Notes under the pieces: generated by a model | What the model saw: the letters and a program-made list of their open reading frames with translations, nothing else | Told to the model about the DNA's origin: nothing | Database searches by the model: none | Position numbers and translations under genes: made by a program | Shown: in pieces, positions 21,459-35,800 of the stretch | Layout of the letters: every line of letters starts with the position of its first letter | Position numbering within the stretch: position 1 is the stretch's first letter | Origin: Onthophagus taurus | Taxonomy: Eukaryota > Arthropoda > Insecta > Coleoptera > Scarabaeidae | DNA length: 64,000 nt | Direction: 5' to 3' | NCBI RefSeq assembly: GCF_036711975.1 | Contig: NC_091972.1 | Coordinates: 6,825,001 to 6,889,000, forward strand

Positions 21459-23943
21459 CAGTGGCGGACAAAAATCTACGGACAGCATTGTATTATGAGA
21501 TTTTGTACAACGTAATAAAATAACAGAAAATAAAAAAATTAGTATTACAGTGTGATTAGAGATACTTACTTATTCACAAAAAAAGAACAAAACACAAATC
21601 GCTCAACAACTACATACTAAAAATTCAACAAATAATACAAAAATTATTAAGACAATAATTTAATATTTCAGCTAATATTTCAGTTTCAATAGATTCGGCT
21701 AACGCAGATTTCAGTGTTAGCTACTTTTAAACACTACCTCCGCCGTACTTTACAGTTGGTACCAAACTTTTCAACTCCATCGCGGTTTGTCGTGCTATTT
21801 AGAGATTTCAACAGACTGGCACCTTCATCAGACGACCTGAAATCGACATACCACAGCAGTTGAGATTAGAAATCGTCTGGAGCAAGTGTAAGTAAGAAGG
21901 AGATTTAAAGAAGCGAGGTTGAGATCACAGCGACCATCAACTGGACCACAGTTGCTTCGAGAACTGTTGCTGGATTACAATTTGCACGAGATCATGTTCA
22001 GTGGACCAATGCAGAGTGGCGAAACGCACTGTCCTCAGACGAATCGAGGTTTGGCTTGTACTCTCAAGATGGTCAAGAGAGAGTTTGCAGAAGAGTGTTA
22101 TGCTCATACAATACCAGGGAGGATCTGTAATGGTTTGGGGAGGTATCTGCTTCGAAGCACGCACGGAGCTTTGCTTTATCAACGGCAATCTAAACGCGGC
22201 TCGGTATATTGAAGAAATTTTGGCTGAACACGTGGTTCCTTTCAGCCCATTTATTGGTGACAACTTTCTATTCATGCACGATAATACACGCTCCCATACA
22301 ACCCCGCATAGTGTCCCAATACCTGAATGATTTGGATATCAGCAGAATAGAATGGCCTGTACGTAGCCCTAATTTAACCCTTCCCCCCAAAAATAGAAAC
22401 TTAAACAAAAACAGAAGTGATCAAAACAGGCAAGACTACAAGCTCCTTATGTTAAAATTAATATTTTTTGTCGGTGCACCCCACAGCTAGTTGCAAAGTG
22501 TAAGAAGAAAACATGCATTAGCGTTATTCACCATTGCTGATATTGAAGAACGCCAAAATGGAGAAGGCACCTACAGAAATATTGGCAAAGATTGGTAGAC
22601 CTTTCAAATAAAAAAAAACGTATTCAAATCGAGCAATACGTTCAAAAATCATCATTTTAGGTGATGCGTTTTTTATGCCACTGACAATGAGTGTATTATC
22701 TTATTCTTATTTATTAGTTCGAAATCTTCGAACCAGTTTCTGAAGAAGGTTGCAACATGGCATCCGAAACATCAAACTTTTTCCTAAAAAACGCACGGCA
22801 AAACCTGAAAGTTTCTAGTGTTAGTTTTAGTTCTAATTTTAGTTCATTTAACACCGACCGTGAAAGCCTTCACTTACAGTATTAACCTTTATGGGGAGGA
22901 TATTAACAAACAAATCAAGGATAACTCACGAATTAGACAACGCAAGCTGTCGAGCAGTTTGGCCTTTCTACGAAAATACAGAGAGAAGAAAGTAACGCCA
23001 GCCTTCTTGAAGGTGAAGCACCACATCGACACCGCTGCAGCACGTAGAATCTTGATTAGGCCAGAACAAGCACTACTACGAGAAAGAATGATCTACAGAA
23101 CATAAGTGAGAGGTTACTACGACTCCACCTCTCACTTTCCAACTGTATGTCCGGAGAAGACTGGGATAAAGTGGACAGACTAACAATGGAGAAGGCTGAT
23201 CGTGAATTCTAGAAGACCCGTGACAGCAAGAAGTTTGAATCTCTGGAACGTCGGATACAAAAGAAGAAATGTAATAGTTTACCAGTAGAAACAATCGTCA
23301 TCAACAGATCGAGTGTTCCACTAACGAAAGACAAAACCACTGTGCTCACTTCGAACCAGCTTCTGAAGAAGGTTCCAACATGGCATCCCAAACTTTTTCT
23401 TAAAAGACGCACGGCAAAACCCGAAAGTTTCTAGTTTTAATTCTAATTTTAGTTTAATTAACACCGGCCGTGAAAGTCTTCGGACTTATGTTATCTTATT
23501 ATGTTTTACAAAAACCTCATAATAGGGCGTTAAGTATTTTTTTTATTGGCTTATTCGAAAGCTTTTTAAAATTGATTAACCCTATATTTTTTAATTTTTG
23601 ATTCTGAGGCTTAGCTTTTCCAAAAAAAAAAAAAATGTTTGAAACTACAGGTCGCGAACTCCAAAGTACGTCATCAGATTTGAGCGTGCGATTGGAGCGT
23701 ATAAAAATCAATAAAATTCCTGACGAGAGACAATGCTACGAATCTTATGCGCTAGAAGAAAACAGAAGTAGACGGGAGAGAACGTACGTCTGTGATTTCT
23801 TTCTTCTTACTTAAAACGTCATCTGGAGTCGGGGGTGGGGAATTTTAAACTTTTACATTAATTATTGGAAAAATTAAACCTTAAAGGAATTTGGACCTTA
23901 AAGGCCCTATTCAATGCTGTATGTAGACTTTTGTCCGTCATTG
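21459..23943. mobile_element. Tc1-like DNA transposon with TIRs and a nested Penelope-like insertion
   Basis: Bounded by imperfect terminal inverted repeats of about 34 bp. The left begins CAGTGGCGGACAAAA and the right ends TTTTGTCCGTCATTG; TA lies on both flanks (21457-21458 and 23944-23945) as expected for Tc1/mariner. Inside, about 21880-22390 (+) encodes a broken transposase: ALSSDESRFGLY (first catalytic Asp), GGSVMVWGGICF, FMHDNTRSH (second Asp) and EWPVRSPNL, split over several frames. The 3' half is interrupted by a Penelope-like fragment with flanking direct repeats. The left end is only about 65 bp upstream of the TATA box of alpha-tubulin copy A. Inactive. Confidence 0.82.
22717..23490 (+). 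mobile_element. Penelope-like element fragment with flanking direct repeats
   Basis: Two direct repeats of roughly 140 bp (about 22728-22880 and 23350-23490) share CTTCGAACCAG, CTGAAGAAGGTT and AACATGGCATCC segments plus a stretch of the palindromic-repeat family. Between them, translations such as SSLAFLRKYREKKVTPAFLK and, in another frame, VINRSSVPLTKDKTTVL resemble the N-terminal region of Penelope-like retroelement polyproteins. Such elements often have terminal direct repeats (pLTRs). The reverse transcriptase and GIY-YIG domains are absent. The family assignment is by memory of motif style. Confidence 0.5.
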
Positions 23944-25060
23944 TACAGCGAAAAGGAAACGTTCAGATATGAATTGAGGGCGCCAACACACTTCCAGAGC
24001 TTTCCATTCCATATTACTGGAAAATCATTAAATTTCTAGAAATTACCTATTATTTTCGAATGAAACGTTCATTTTTCAACCTTTAACAGTAATAAACCGA
24101 TTAATATATGTCTTTTATGATTACTAAGAAGAGTAAATATGATTTTTTTAACATAATGATTGCCATTAAATGAGTATGACATCATGTCCTATTTTTTACG
24201 ATTACAGAAGGTTGAGGTGGGTTGAAGCAACCTACTCAATAACAACTTTATATGGTTATTCTTTTTTAAGATTTCTCCATACTTACAAGTTAAAGAATTT
24301 CGTCTCAAGAAGACTAAAATAATAAATCTAAAAATAACTAAATTCTTCAACCCCCCAACTCAGAGTCTCAGAGGAGGTTTAATTAATTTTAAAACAAGAT
24401 TATTTTTGACTGAAATTAAACACACAGCTTTTATGGAAAAAAATCAATACTCTATCACGTTTTAGGGGCGTTCTATGACTCATACCGGTGGAATGACCTT
24501 GAACGATCTGATATAACCCCAAAAAAATTTCTTTTTATGAAATTATTAAATATAGTGATCGAAATGGTCAAATGATTAAGAAAAGAAATTAAATCAGTTT
24601 TCTTTTTATAAAGAAATCAGTTGGCGGTAATAATAAGTAGGTTGAGCTCCCAACATAACCTTTTATAGACACCATATATTATGATGTCATTCGAGTTTAA
24701 AAATCAATACATATGCGAGAGAAAAAACGAATTTACACGCTATATCTTTCATGGAAAACTATTTTAAGTAAAGGATCATAGTTAACTGTAAAAAAAAATT
24801 ATATCGTAGTTAACCGGTCATCGACCGCAAATGTTTTAAAACTAATTTCATGTATTAAATTAAAACATAACAAAAAAGATTTTCATAGAATTAAATGTTT
24901 TATTCTAAAAATGGTTTAATTAACATGATGAATTCATAAATTAAAATTGAATAAAAAAACTTTTCTATTATGGATTTGTTCGTTTCTGTCAGCAGATGGA
25001 GAACGTTGCATTTCCGTTATGGATCGATGAGGTAGGGAACCAATGAAATCGCAGCATTTG
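23944..25060. other. Non-coding sequence between Tc1-like element and tubulin B promoter
   Basis: AT-rich sequence without a supportable gene or clear repeat. It may contain distal regulatory sites of alpha-tubulin B. Confidence 0.5.
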
Positions 25061-25135
25061 TCATGACGTGGCCGAGGGTATATATACCAGCCGCGCCCGA
25101 TCTTGCCGCACAGTTGGTCGTCGAAAGGTCCTAGG
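25060..25135 (+). promoter_or_regulatory. Core promoter of alpha-tubulin copy B
   Basis: A TGACGTGG site (about 25063), TATATATA at 25079-25086 and an initiator near 25110 in CACAGTTGGTCGTCGAAAGG, 31-33 bp downstream. The block downstream of the start site is nearly identical to that of copy A, although the surrounding sequence has diverged. Confidence 0.75.
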
Positions 25136-25206
25136 AAACCACACTTCGGTCATACCGTAACTGAATCTTTTAATAACCGTTATTTATCCAAGAAAAATTC
25201 AACAAA

Positions 25207-27640
<2,434 letters not shown>

Positions 27641-28047
27641 AAGAAAGGAATTTCCATTTATGCTGTATTTTTTTTGATACTGAATTTTTTTATCTGATTT
27701 GTTTTTTTAACAATTTTCTTTTAATATTTGAAAATAAATTCCTGATTATGAACTGAAATATTTTGTTTTCTTTATCAACAACTAGATAAACTGATTGATA
27801 GTTTACCTATCAGATAATGTTTATCTAATAGGTAACACTAAATTAACCATTCTGATTTATTTAGGTGCGTTACTACCATCTTCTGGTTAAGCTATCTAAG
27901 GGATTATTACCACGGTTACGGCTATTTTACACGGTCTGATTGGCTAGTAGATGGGTTTGTCTAGAAGATAAATTTAACTAAAAGATTGTAGTAATAGACC
28001 TAAGAGAACTGGTTATCTACTAGTTTCTATTAGAATAATATGTTAAA

Positions 28048-28335
28048 ATACAGGTGTGTCAATGTCATGAATATAGCTAATAATTTCGCCATTTGTGGTT
28101 TTAAAGAAAAAGGTTTCAAATAAAAAATTCTTTTATTAGTTGTAGCACATGTTTTGATGGTATTTGCTTGTTTAGATTGCTTGTTAAAATAATAATGTTG
28201 GTTGCCATAGCAACGAAACAAAAGACAATCTAAACAAGCAAATATCGCTAAATAATGCGTCACCACGATTAATAACGAAACTTGCATTTGAAACATTTTT
28301 CTTTAAAATCACAAATGCGAAGCACCTGTATATTG
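28048..28335. mobile_element. MITE-like element with internal hairpin
   Basis: Short terminal inverted repeats (ATACAGGTG at the left, CACCTGTAT at the right) enclose an 18-bp inverted repeat: ATTTGCTTGTTTAGATTG and its complement at about 28164-28246. No coding capacity. The element boundary is tentative. Confidence 0.5.
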
Positions 28336-28399
28336 TATATATTAATAGGATTAGTTTGTGTTTAGCTAAGGGAAAAGCGTTCTGTATTTTGCTAATCGC

Positions 28400-28745
28400 A
28401 TCCTACCAGGATATCATTCTTCTTCAGGCACCTCGCAATCTGCCCCGTCATACCTTAAACATAAGAAAAGCAGATAAAACCAGCTGGTGTAGTATTTACA
28501 GAGTTTTTCTTCTGTTTGCATAGTTTGGTGGGTCCTTGGATATCCCTCATCCTATAGCTGTTCTTTTGCAGTACATCTTTCTTGTAAGAAACTTTCTTCT
28601 TTCTTTAAGTTCTCTTTGTCACACAAGAATAAAGCTTGAATCACGGATCTCTTGTCTTGTGGGTGCTGATGGGATGAAACCTGCAGCTACCTATGTCTCT
28701 TCTTTCAATACACTCTCAGATCCATGCCCCCACCTATCTTCCTAG
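28400..28745 (-). mobile_element. Penelope-like retroelement relic
   Basis: The minus strand reads KRSVIQALFLCDKENLKKEE, then FLQERC and DEGYPR-like pieces with stops and frameshifts. This resembles the thumb-region motif (ALxxCDxExLxxELxxL...GYP) downstream of the reverse transcriptase in Penelope-like elements. Strongly decayed. Confidence 0.45.
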
Positions 28746-30979
28746 TGGAAAAAACATCCAGGATTAGCAACAGTTTAGCAGCTTCCGATTCTATAGTAAA
28801 TTTAATAATGGAGTATTGTGAGTTTAGATAGAAATTCATGGAGTCGCTCTTTTCCATGGTGCTATTTCACGAAAGTGTCAACCATGTAGAGGGGTTTCCA
28901 CGGACTCTTCCTCTTTAAACATCTTCATGTAAAACTTGTTGATCAATGGTGTTAAACTGATCCCATTCCTTAATATTAATTGCGTTGCACTTTAAATTTT
29001 TATTATGCGTAATTTAATGATTTAATTGAAAGAGATTCTGAGTTCACTAATTATTTATTTAATTTTCTTTACACATACACAGGAATATACATTGCAAATT
29101 ACAAAAATATGGGATAAAAAAATAACATTACCCTTATCTAGTTATTTAGATATATGCAACTGCATACAAAAGTACATTTTCAAATGAATCGAAAGAGGCA
29201 AATTATAATTGGTATTGTGCGTTGTTTCATAACTTCAACTACAATTTCTATGTTGTAAAAGTAAATTTTATGTTTACATCTTTTTGTTTAAACTAAAATA
29301 TTCGATTTGATAATAAAAGAAGTTGTTTTTTTTTTCTTATCAGTCTTGATTGATATTTTTATTTATTGTTTTATTCTTATTTTACAAATCAAAAAGAATA
29401 TATATGTTTAGGTACAAACAATAATTATTTACAATATTTATGTTACAATATTTTTAAAATAAAACTAAATTGGCCTAATTGGAATACATAATTATTACTA
29501 ACAAAAAGCAGCTACGTTTTTCTAGTTTAAATAAATTTAATAATAAAAGTCAGGTACACGTTTTCTACAAAAAGAAAAACCATCACCACCAGAATGATAT
29601 ACGAAATAATTATTATTTTGAGATATATTTTGCACTTCTTAACCATCAGATGACTCCGTTCTTATTTTTTTTTTAATTTTCGTATTCAATTATTATGAAA
29701 TATAATGGTTTTATTTTGATTTATATTTTTTGTAACAATAATAAAACATCTTAGTAAATAGTATTCGTTCTATGATACTATAAATATGATACTTCTAAAA
29801 CTACCAATAAATTTTTTTTTATTTTTGTGTTTCAATTTTAAATTTTTGTTTAGTCTTGAGCAAAATTAAATTGTGTCTGAAATAAAGAAAAATGAAAACT
29901 GGCAGAGATTCGTTAACAAATCAGTCTCTATTTGATATAAAAATTAAATAGGAATTGAAACTAAGTATTAGAATCGACTGAAAAATTAATAAATTTATTT
30001 TAAAATCTGTAGGGCGACTTTAAATTGTTAAATTATCGATCCAATTTTTAATACTTGCAAAATTTTGCCCCTCTGGAATTATTTTTATTAAATTCTCCCT
30101 GAACTACAAACGTACGAGCTAATTATTAAGATGATTTTTAAATAACAGTTTTATATGTGTAATGAGCAAAAGAATAAACATGTTTCCTAACACCAAAAAA
30201 AGTAACAAATGTTTTCTAATAATCTACATCGAGTAAAATCTAATATGCTTTAACAATACGCTAAACTATCTTAAATATATAAAGTCATGTAACATCTGGT
30301 ATACATATAATGTACAATAAAGTTTCATGGACATAATCTATTGAAATATAGTTACATTAAAAAAAATTAATGAGATAAAATTAAAATAAACCAAAGATTA
30401 GATTTTTTCGAAATCTAGTAGAGTTTCAAAATAATTAATAATAATCTACTACAGTTTTACGTATATTTTGGAAAAATTTGACAAAATATGTTAAAATTTA
30501 ATTAAATTCAGAAAGATTTATAAACATTTATGCTCAAGTCCAGTAAAAATCAAAAAATCTAGAATTGTTTAATAAATCTAAACTAAATTACAATAAAATC
30601 TAGATCTTTTCAACTTCAAATTGGGAATAAAACAGTTTCAAAATGGGAATAAACTATTTCAATTTGAGATAGCTGTGAAATATTAAAAATTGCAAATTTG
30701 TGCATTGCACAATAATAACGATGCCCACACCGAATATTTCTAGACAAACTGAGGCGATGCTATCTCGTCTATCCTCTTAAACCTGGTCCAATGTCTGTCC
30801 TTCTTCTGATCTGCATACCTGGAGATATGCATAAGCAGAAATGAAGGCAGAATTGAACCAACAGCCAATGGGAGTAGGGCCAAGAATAAACTATAATAAA
30901 ACGAGATACATGACAATTAGCGCAGGAGATAGAGCAAGGGAACAACAATACTTATCGTCAACTTTAGATTCGAGGGGAT

Positions 30980-31440
30980 GACACGATTCACCTACCAAGG
31001 GACACTGAAACGGCAGAGGTCGAGTCGCGGAAGAAGTAGCGATAAAGAGTCATGAGTTGCAATCACTGCAACTACGCCAATAAAAGTCTCAAAAATCCTC
31101 AACAGAAAGACCGGGTTTTGAATATAACCTACGCAGCTGAAACGAAACCACGTTGAGAGTGTTTGAGCGAAAGATACTCCGTAAGATTTTCGGTCCTATA
31201 CAAGAGGAAGTTGGTAGCTGGAGAATCAGGATGAACCACGAGCTGGATAGCATGAGGGACAAGGATATAGTTTGTTTTATAATAAAGGTACAGTGCCTGC
31301 AATAGCTGGGGCATCTACACAGGATGGAGCATGGCAGAGTTGCGAGAGTGCTAACTAAATGAAAACTAACAGAGAAGAGATTTGAACAGATAGAAAGTTA
31401 GGCCAAAACGAAAATAGTAACGAAGATTGGAGAACGCTAT
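30980..31440 (+). mobile_element. Non-LTR retrotransposon 3' fragment
   Basis: The plus strand reads TLRVFERKILRKIFGP, then WRIRMNHELDSMRDKDIV and LGHLHRMEHGR, the conserved end of many insect LINE reverse-transcriptase ORFs. It is interrupted by stops (one inside the LQ-LGH motif). Confidence 0.7.
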
Positions 31441-32843
31441 CAAACACATTAGTGAAAACGACCACTGCTTATTGAAAAAACAGTAAAAAAACTACGTGGT
31501 ACAAAGTATAGAGCAGCAAACATACATGTTATTACATGTATGTTTGATTTTGTTATCATGTATTACAAGCGCTTAAAACCGCTGTAACCATGATAACTAT
31601 CCCTTAGATAGTTTATCAGGAGAATAGTAAAAGTGGGCTTAAAGAATATAACATATATAATTAACATATTATATAAATTGTGTATTTGATTTTTGTCTAA
31701 GTTGAAATTGTATGTTCCCAATTTGAAGTTGTGCGGTTATTTTGAAAAAAGCATCTAACAATTTTATAAATGAAACTTTAGATGATTTTAGAAAACATGA
31801 TTATATTAAAGTTCTTTTGCAAAATCATCTAAAAAATCAGCTCGTACTGTGCATTAATAGGTTTTTTCTAACATGCCAGAAAATCGTTCAAAGATTCTAG
31901 AAATATGAATTGGTGAGTAATCAGAAATCTTGTGGGGCGATTATGCTTGATATCTATATCAAGACAATTATATGACACTAATTTCTAATTACTCATACAG
32001 TGACATGTCTGTCATCTCATTTCTATAATTAATCCAGAATCAGAATTGAAATTTAGACTTTGTAGTCTTTGTTATCAACATATTTAACGTTTATCATATT
32101 ATTTTTAATTAAAATTCAAATTTATTTATCATTCTTAGATATGTATTATTACCAAAAATTGAGAGAAGTTTGATTCAAATAAATTTGTTTGTGTATAAGG
32201 TGGCCTGTTATGTTATAATTTGCTTGGTAAAAAGTGATTTAATGAAATGGTTGAGAAATACGCGTGCACAACATTACTTGTTATGATAAACAACTTTATG
32301 AATTGTATTTCTTTTTTGTTTACATATTAAGTAAATTTATTAATTAAATTTTAGAATAGTTTATGAACAGTTTTGTAGCATGTTGGGACAAACCTAATAA
32401 TATAATCAGCATCGTCCTAATAACTTAAATAGTTTCTGTACCTTATAATTATTCAAAAAGTCTAAAAATATACTTTTTTTCATGTTAGTTACATCGTTGT
32501 AACTAATGATATAGCACAGTTTTTCTTATCACATATTGTCTCTTCTTCCATTTTCACAGAGATATTTTCCTTTTTGTTTAGGCTTATCAACAAAAAAAAT
32601 TTACTTCATTTTTCATTTAGAAACAATTTTGTTCTAAATCTACCAAGGACTTAAAAAAGTAATAATAATAAAAACCTAACAAGATCTAACAACAAGAAAA
32701 ACTAATCAAAATAACTAACACTAATAGTTGCTCAATTAATAATAATTTGTAAGCCTCTACTGAGATTTACAATTTTGTCATGTCATTAATTGGTTAGTTG
32801 ATCAACTAAAAATGTTTGTTAAATAATAAATTGAAAAGTGAAC

Positions 32844-35800
32844 TCAACTACAACAATCACTTCCGTTACTATTACCATCAAAAATATCCATTCTTACAAA
32901 ATTCCTTTTCCTATCGTTATTCTCGGAAACTGGAAGTAATAAATCAATTAATTCATTAACATTATCGATAACGTAATCGGGACGGAATCGAAAATTATTT
33001 TTTTCTTCCTCTTCATTAATAATATCCTGCGTTAAAGGTATCCAAACGGTTCCACCCAAATTCGCTTGAATACCACCCAAAATATCGGTTTCCATTTTAT
33101 CGCCAACCATCAAACATTTACTTGGTTTTACTTTTAAATAATCGCAAGCTTCATAAAAAATGCGTTGATTAGGTTTCTCCCATGGCAAATCTCCCGAAAC
33201 TAATATAATATCGAACAGCGATCGTAAGTCCAAACGTTGTATTTTTTCCCATTGAGCGCAAGATGGTCCGTTTGTTATCAATCCCAAGAGGTAGTTGTTT
33301 TTCCTTAAATTTTCTAACAATTTTAATGTTTCCGTTGATAAGGCAAGATAACGATAACGCAATTGAATCCAAGTTAAATAAATTTCATCTAGAAAAAAAA
33401 AGATAAATATTAATTTTAATATTATTTTTTTGAAGTTGACTGTTTGTAATGAAAAAAAAAAATCCCCTGGTAAATTCAAAAAATAAGAAATTGTCAACGT
33501 TTACGTTTGACAAATTATTAATTTTATTTTTTCATTTTGGACAGTATTTCAAAATTTTTTGTTTTGAAAATGATGTTAAAAATTTTAACACTAACCGGCA
33601 CCGAGCTTGAGGTCGACGTCGAACCGACCGATCGCGTTCAAACTATTAAAGAAAAGCTTGAAGAACTCGAAGGGATACCACACGACCAACAACGGTTGAT
33701 TTATCAAGGAAAAAAACTCAAAGACGACCAACCGATCAGCACTTACAAATTGAAAGGAGGAACCGTTTTACATTTAGTAGTCGCCTTAAGAGGTGGGAAA
33801 TGAGTGCAAAAAAGTATTGTCTAATTGTAACTTGTTTAACGGTTTGGTAAATAAACAAAGTAACTGTTTATATTTTAATTTTATCTTAAATCATCTTTAT
33901 CATTATCTTTAATCATTAACTTACGAATAAGTATAAAGTGAGTCAAAAGTTATCAACCTAGCTTTAGATATCGGAATTAAGATATTAGAACAAAGGGAAT
34001 TTAATTATAAAATTAATTTTAAAAAGTTCTAATTTACGAATATTGGAGAAAAAATGATAGATCTGATACGACTGATCCGGTAAAATCAGCTGATAAAAAA
34101 AGAACTGGCCATTCAAAGATTAATTAAGTTGAGGAATAAGTTTATGAGTGTAAGGAGAGAGTATAAGAGAAAAAAACGTAACAGCGAAAAGAGAGTCAGT
34201 GTGGGAGGATAATGATGCATAGGGAGAGGATAAAAGGAGCGTGAATGAAGTGAGGAGGAACAAGGATAATTAGGAAGGTGAAAGAGGTGCAGAAAAAGAG
34301 TTAGATAAGATTATTATTACACCGGGCTGCAACGGACTAAGCTACGTCGGCGTCGTTGTGCAGAAGACGTGGGAGAGGTTTAAGAGTGAATGGATTCTTG
34401 AAAATGTGAATACTGATGAGAAATAAATACTAATGGAACAAATAAGACCTATATGCTTTGAACCCCATTTTGGTACCAAGCATACTGGGAGGTCTATAAC
34501 AAACATGGTACGCGAGGTATTTGATGAGTGTAATAGAAAGTTTTCAGGATTATAGAAAGATGAGATGCGAGGTGATGGAATGCGATATATAGAGTTAAGA
34601 TGGGAACGTTCTGGTGCAGGTTTATGCCGACGACCAGATCATTCTTACAGCTGATGTATCGGTTAGGAAGATACAGAAAAGATGGGATAGACTCTGGAAA
34701 GCATGCCAAGAGTGGGCAAGATGTTGTAAGCTGGGGTATACCAGCGAGAAATTGATGGGGATGTTTTGTAGGTATATGAAGGTGAAGAATAGTGAATGCG
34801 ATTAAGTACGTGAGTTCGTCGAGCACGTGAGATATGTTACAGATATAGTGACAAATATGATTGGAAAATAGCAGTGTTGGCAGGGAAAGAATGGGGATTT
34901 AGAGAAGAGATTAGAAAGCTTATTATGGAGAGAATGGTGTTGCCTGGATTGGCAGCATGTAGTGAAGATAAGATTGTGACTATGTATGTATGCGTGGTGG
35001 AGTGCGTAATTTTTATGCGCGCACTTAGACCCCAGTGGGCCCCTTGTGCATTCTCAATTGGAGGCTCGAGGTGGTATGAGATTGTGATAATAAGATGGAT
35101 GGGAAGAATTGAAAAAGATATAAGGATGGTGGATAACCTTAGATTATTTTATAAGACATCTGAAACCTTAAAATAAAAATTTACAAAAAGCGATAACCTT
35201 TCAACTACATATCAATTGATTTGGCGTTTGCGGAAGTCCTCTTAACATTTCATTCTAACAAAAAACTTTCGATTATTGAAGTACGAAGAGATTGGATTTC
35301 ACTACTTTTCAATCACTACCTTCACCTACAAACTTTCTCGTAGTATATGAATAGAATAATAATTCTTAAATAAAATTAATCCCGGTTTAATAAAAATAAA
35401 AACAATTACCTGCTAAATTTTTATAATCATTTCCTAAAGCTTGCGCCCAAAGTAATTTTCTCCAAACATCGAGATCCATGGAAGGGTTTTCGGGACATTT
35501 TCGAAATGCTCTTAAGTAATTAGAGCAAATTTTTGTTGATATTTCATTTGGTATTGAATATTTTTCTCGTAGAATTTCCGTCAGCTACAACAAAGAAAAA
35601 AATGAACGATTTTATCAATGATTTAATTCATAAGTTGTGTTCAAGTTAAATTTAACGGCGAATAACAATACATTTAATTTTTGGAATACTCGAGAGATTA
35701 TAATTAAAAAAAATCTTAACTCAAAGTTCGTAATTAAAAATACAAAGATAAATACACATCGTTCGCTGATAAGATGATATTAAATTGCTTAAGTCATTGT

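Larger units (their letters stand above)
27760..32843. other. Gene-poor AT-rich region
   Basis: Five kilobases between alpha-tubulin B and the NANP-like gene without a gene I can support. It holds a MITE (about 28048-28335), a Penelope-like relic (about 28400-28740, minus) and a LINE 3' fragment (about 30980-31440, plus). The rest is AT-rich, with short palindromes (for example around 31515-31545). Confidence 0.6.

Noticed and set aside
22818-23105. Open frame of 95 codons between the tubulin genes as a host gene
   Set aside because: It lies between direct repeats inside a Tc1-like element and looks like the N-terminal part of a Penelope-like polyprotein.
29000-30700. AT-rich stretch as a gene with small exons
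   Set aside because: Only short, low-complexity frames; no splice-consistent coding signal.
34614-34805. YADD-containing frame as a novel host reverse transcriptase
   Set aside because: Short, flanked by stops, and the surrounding frames show a decayed LINE ORF; nothing suggests domestication.
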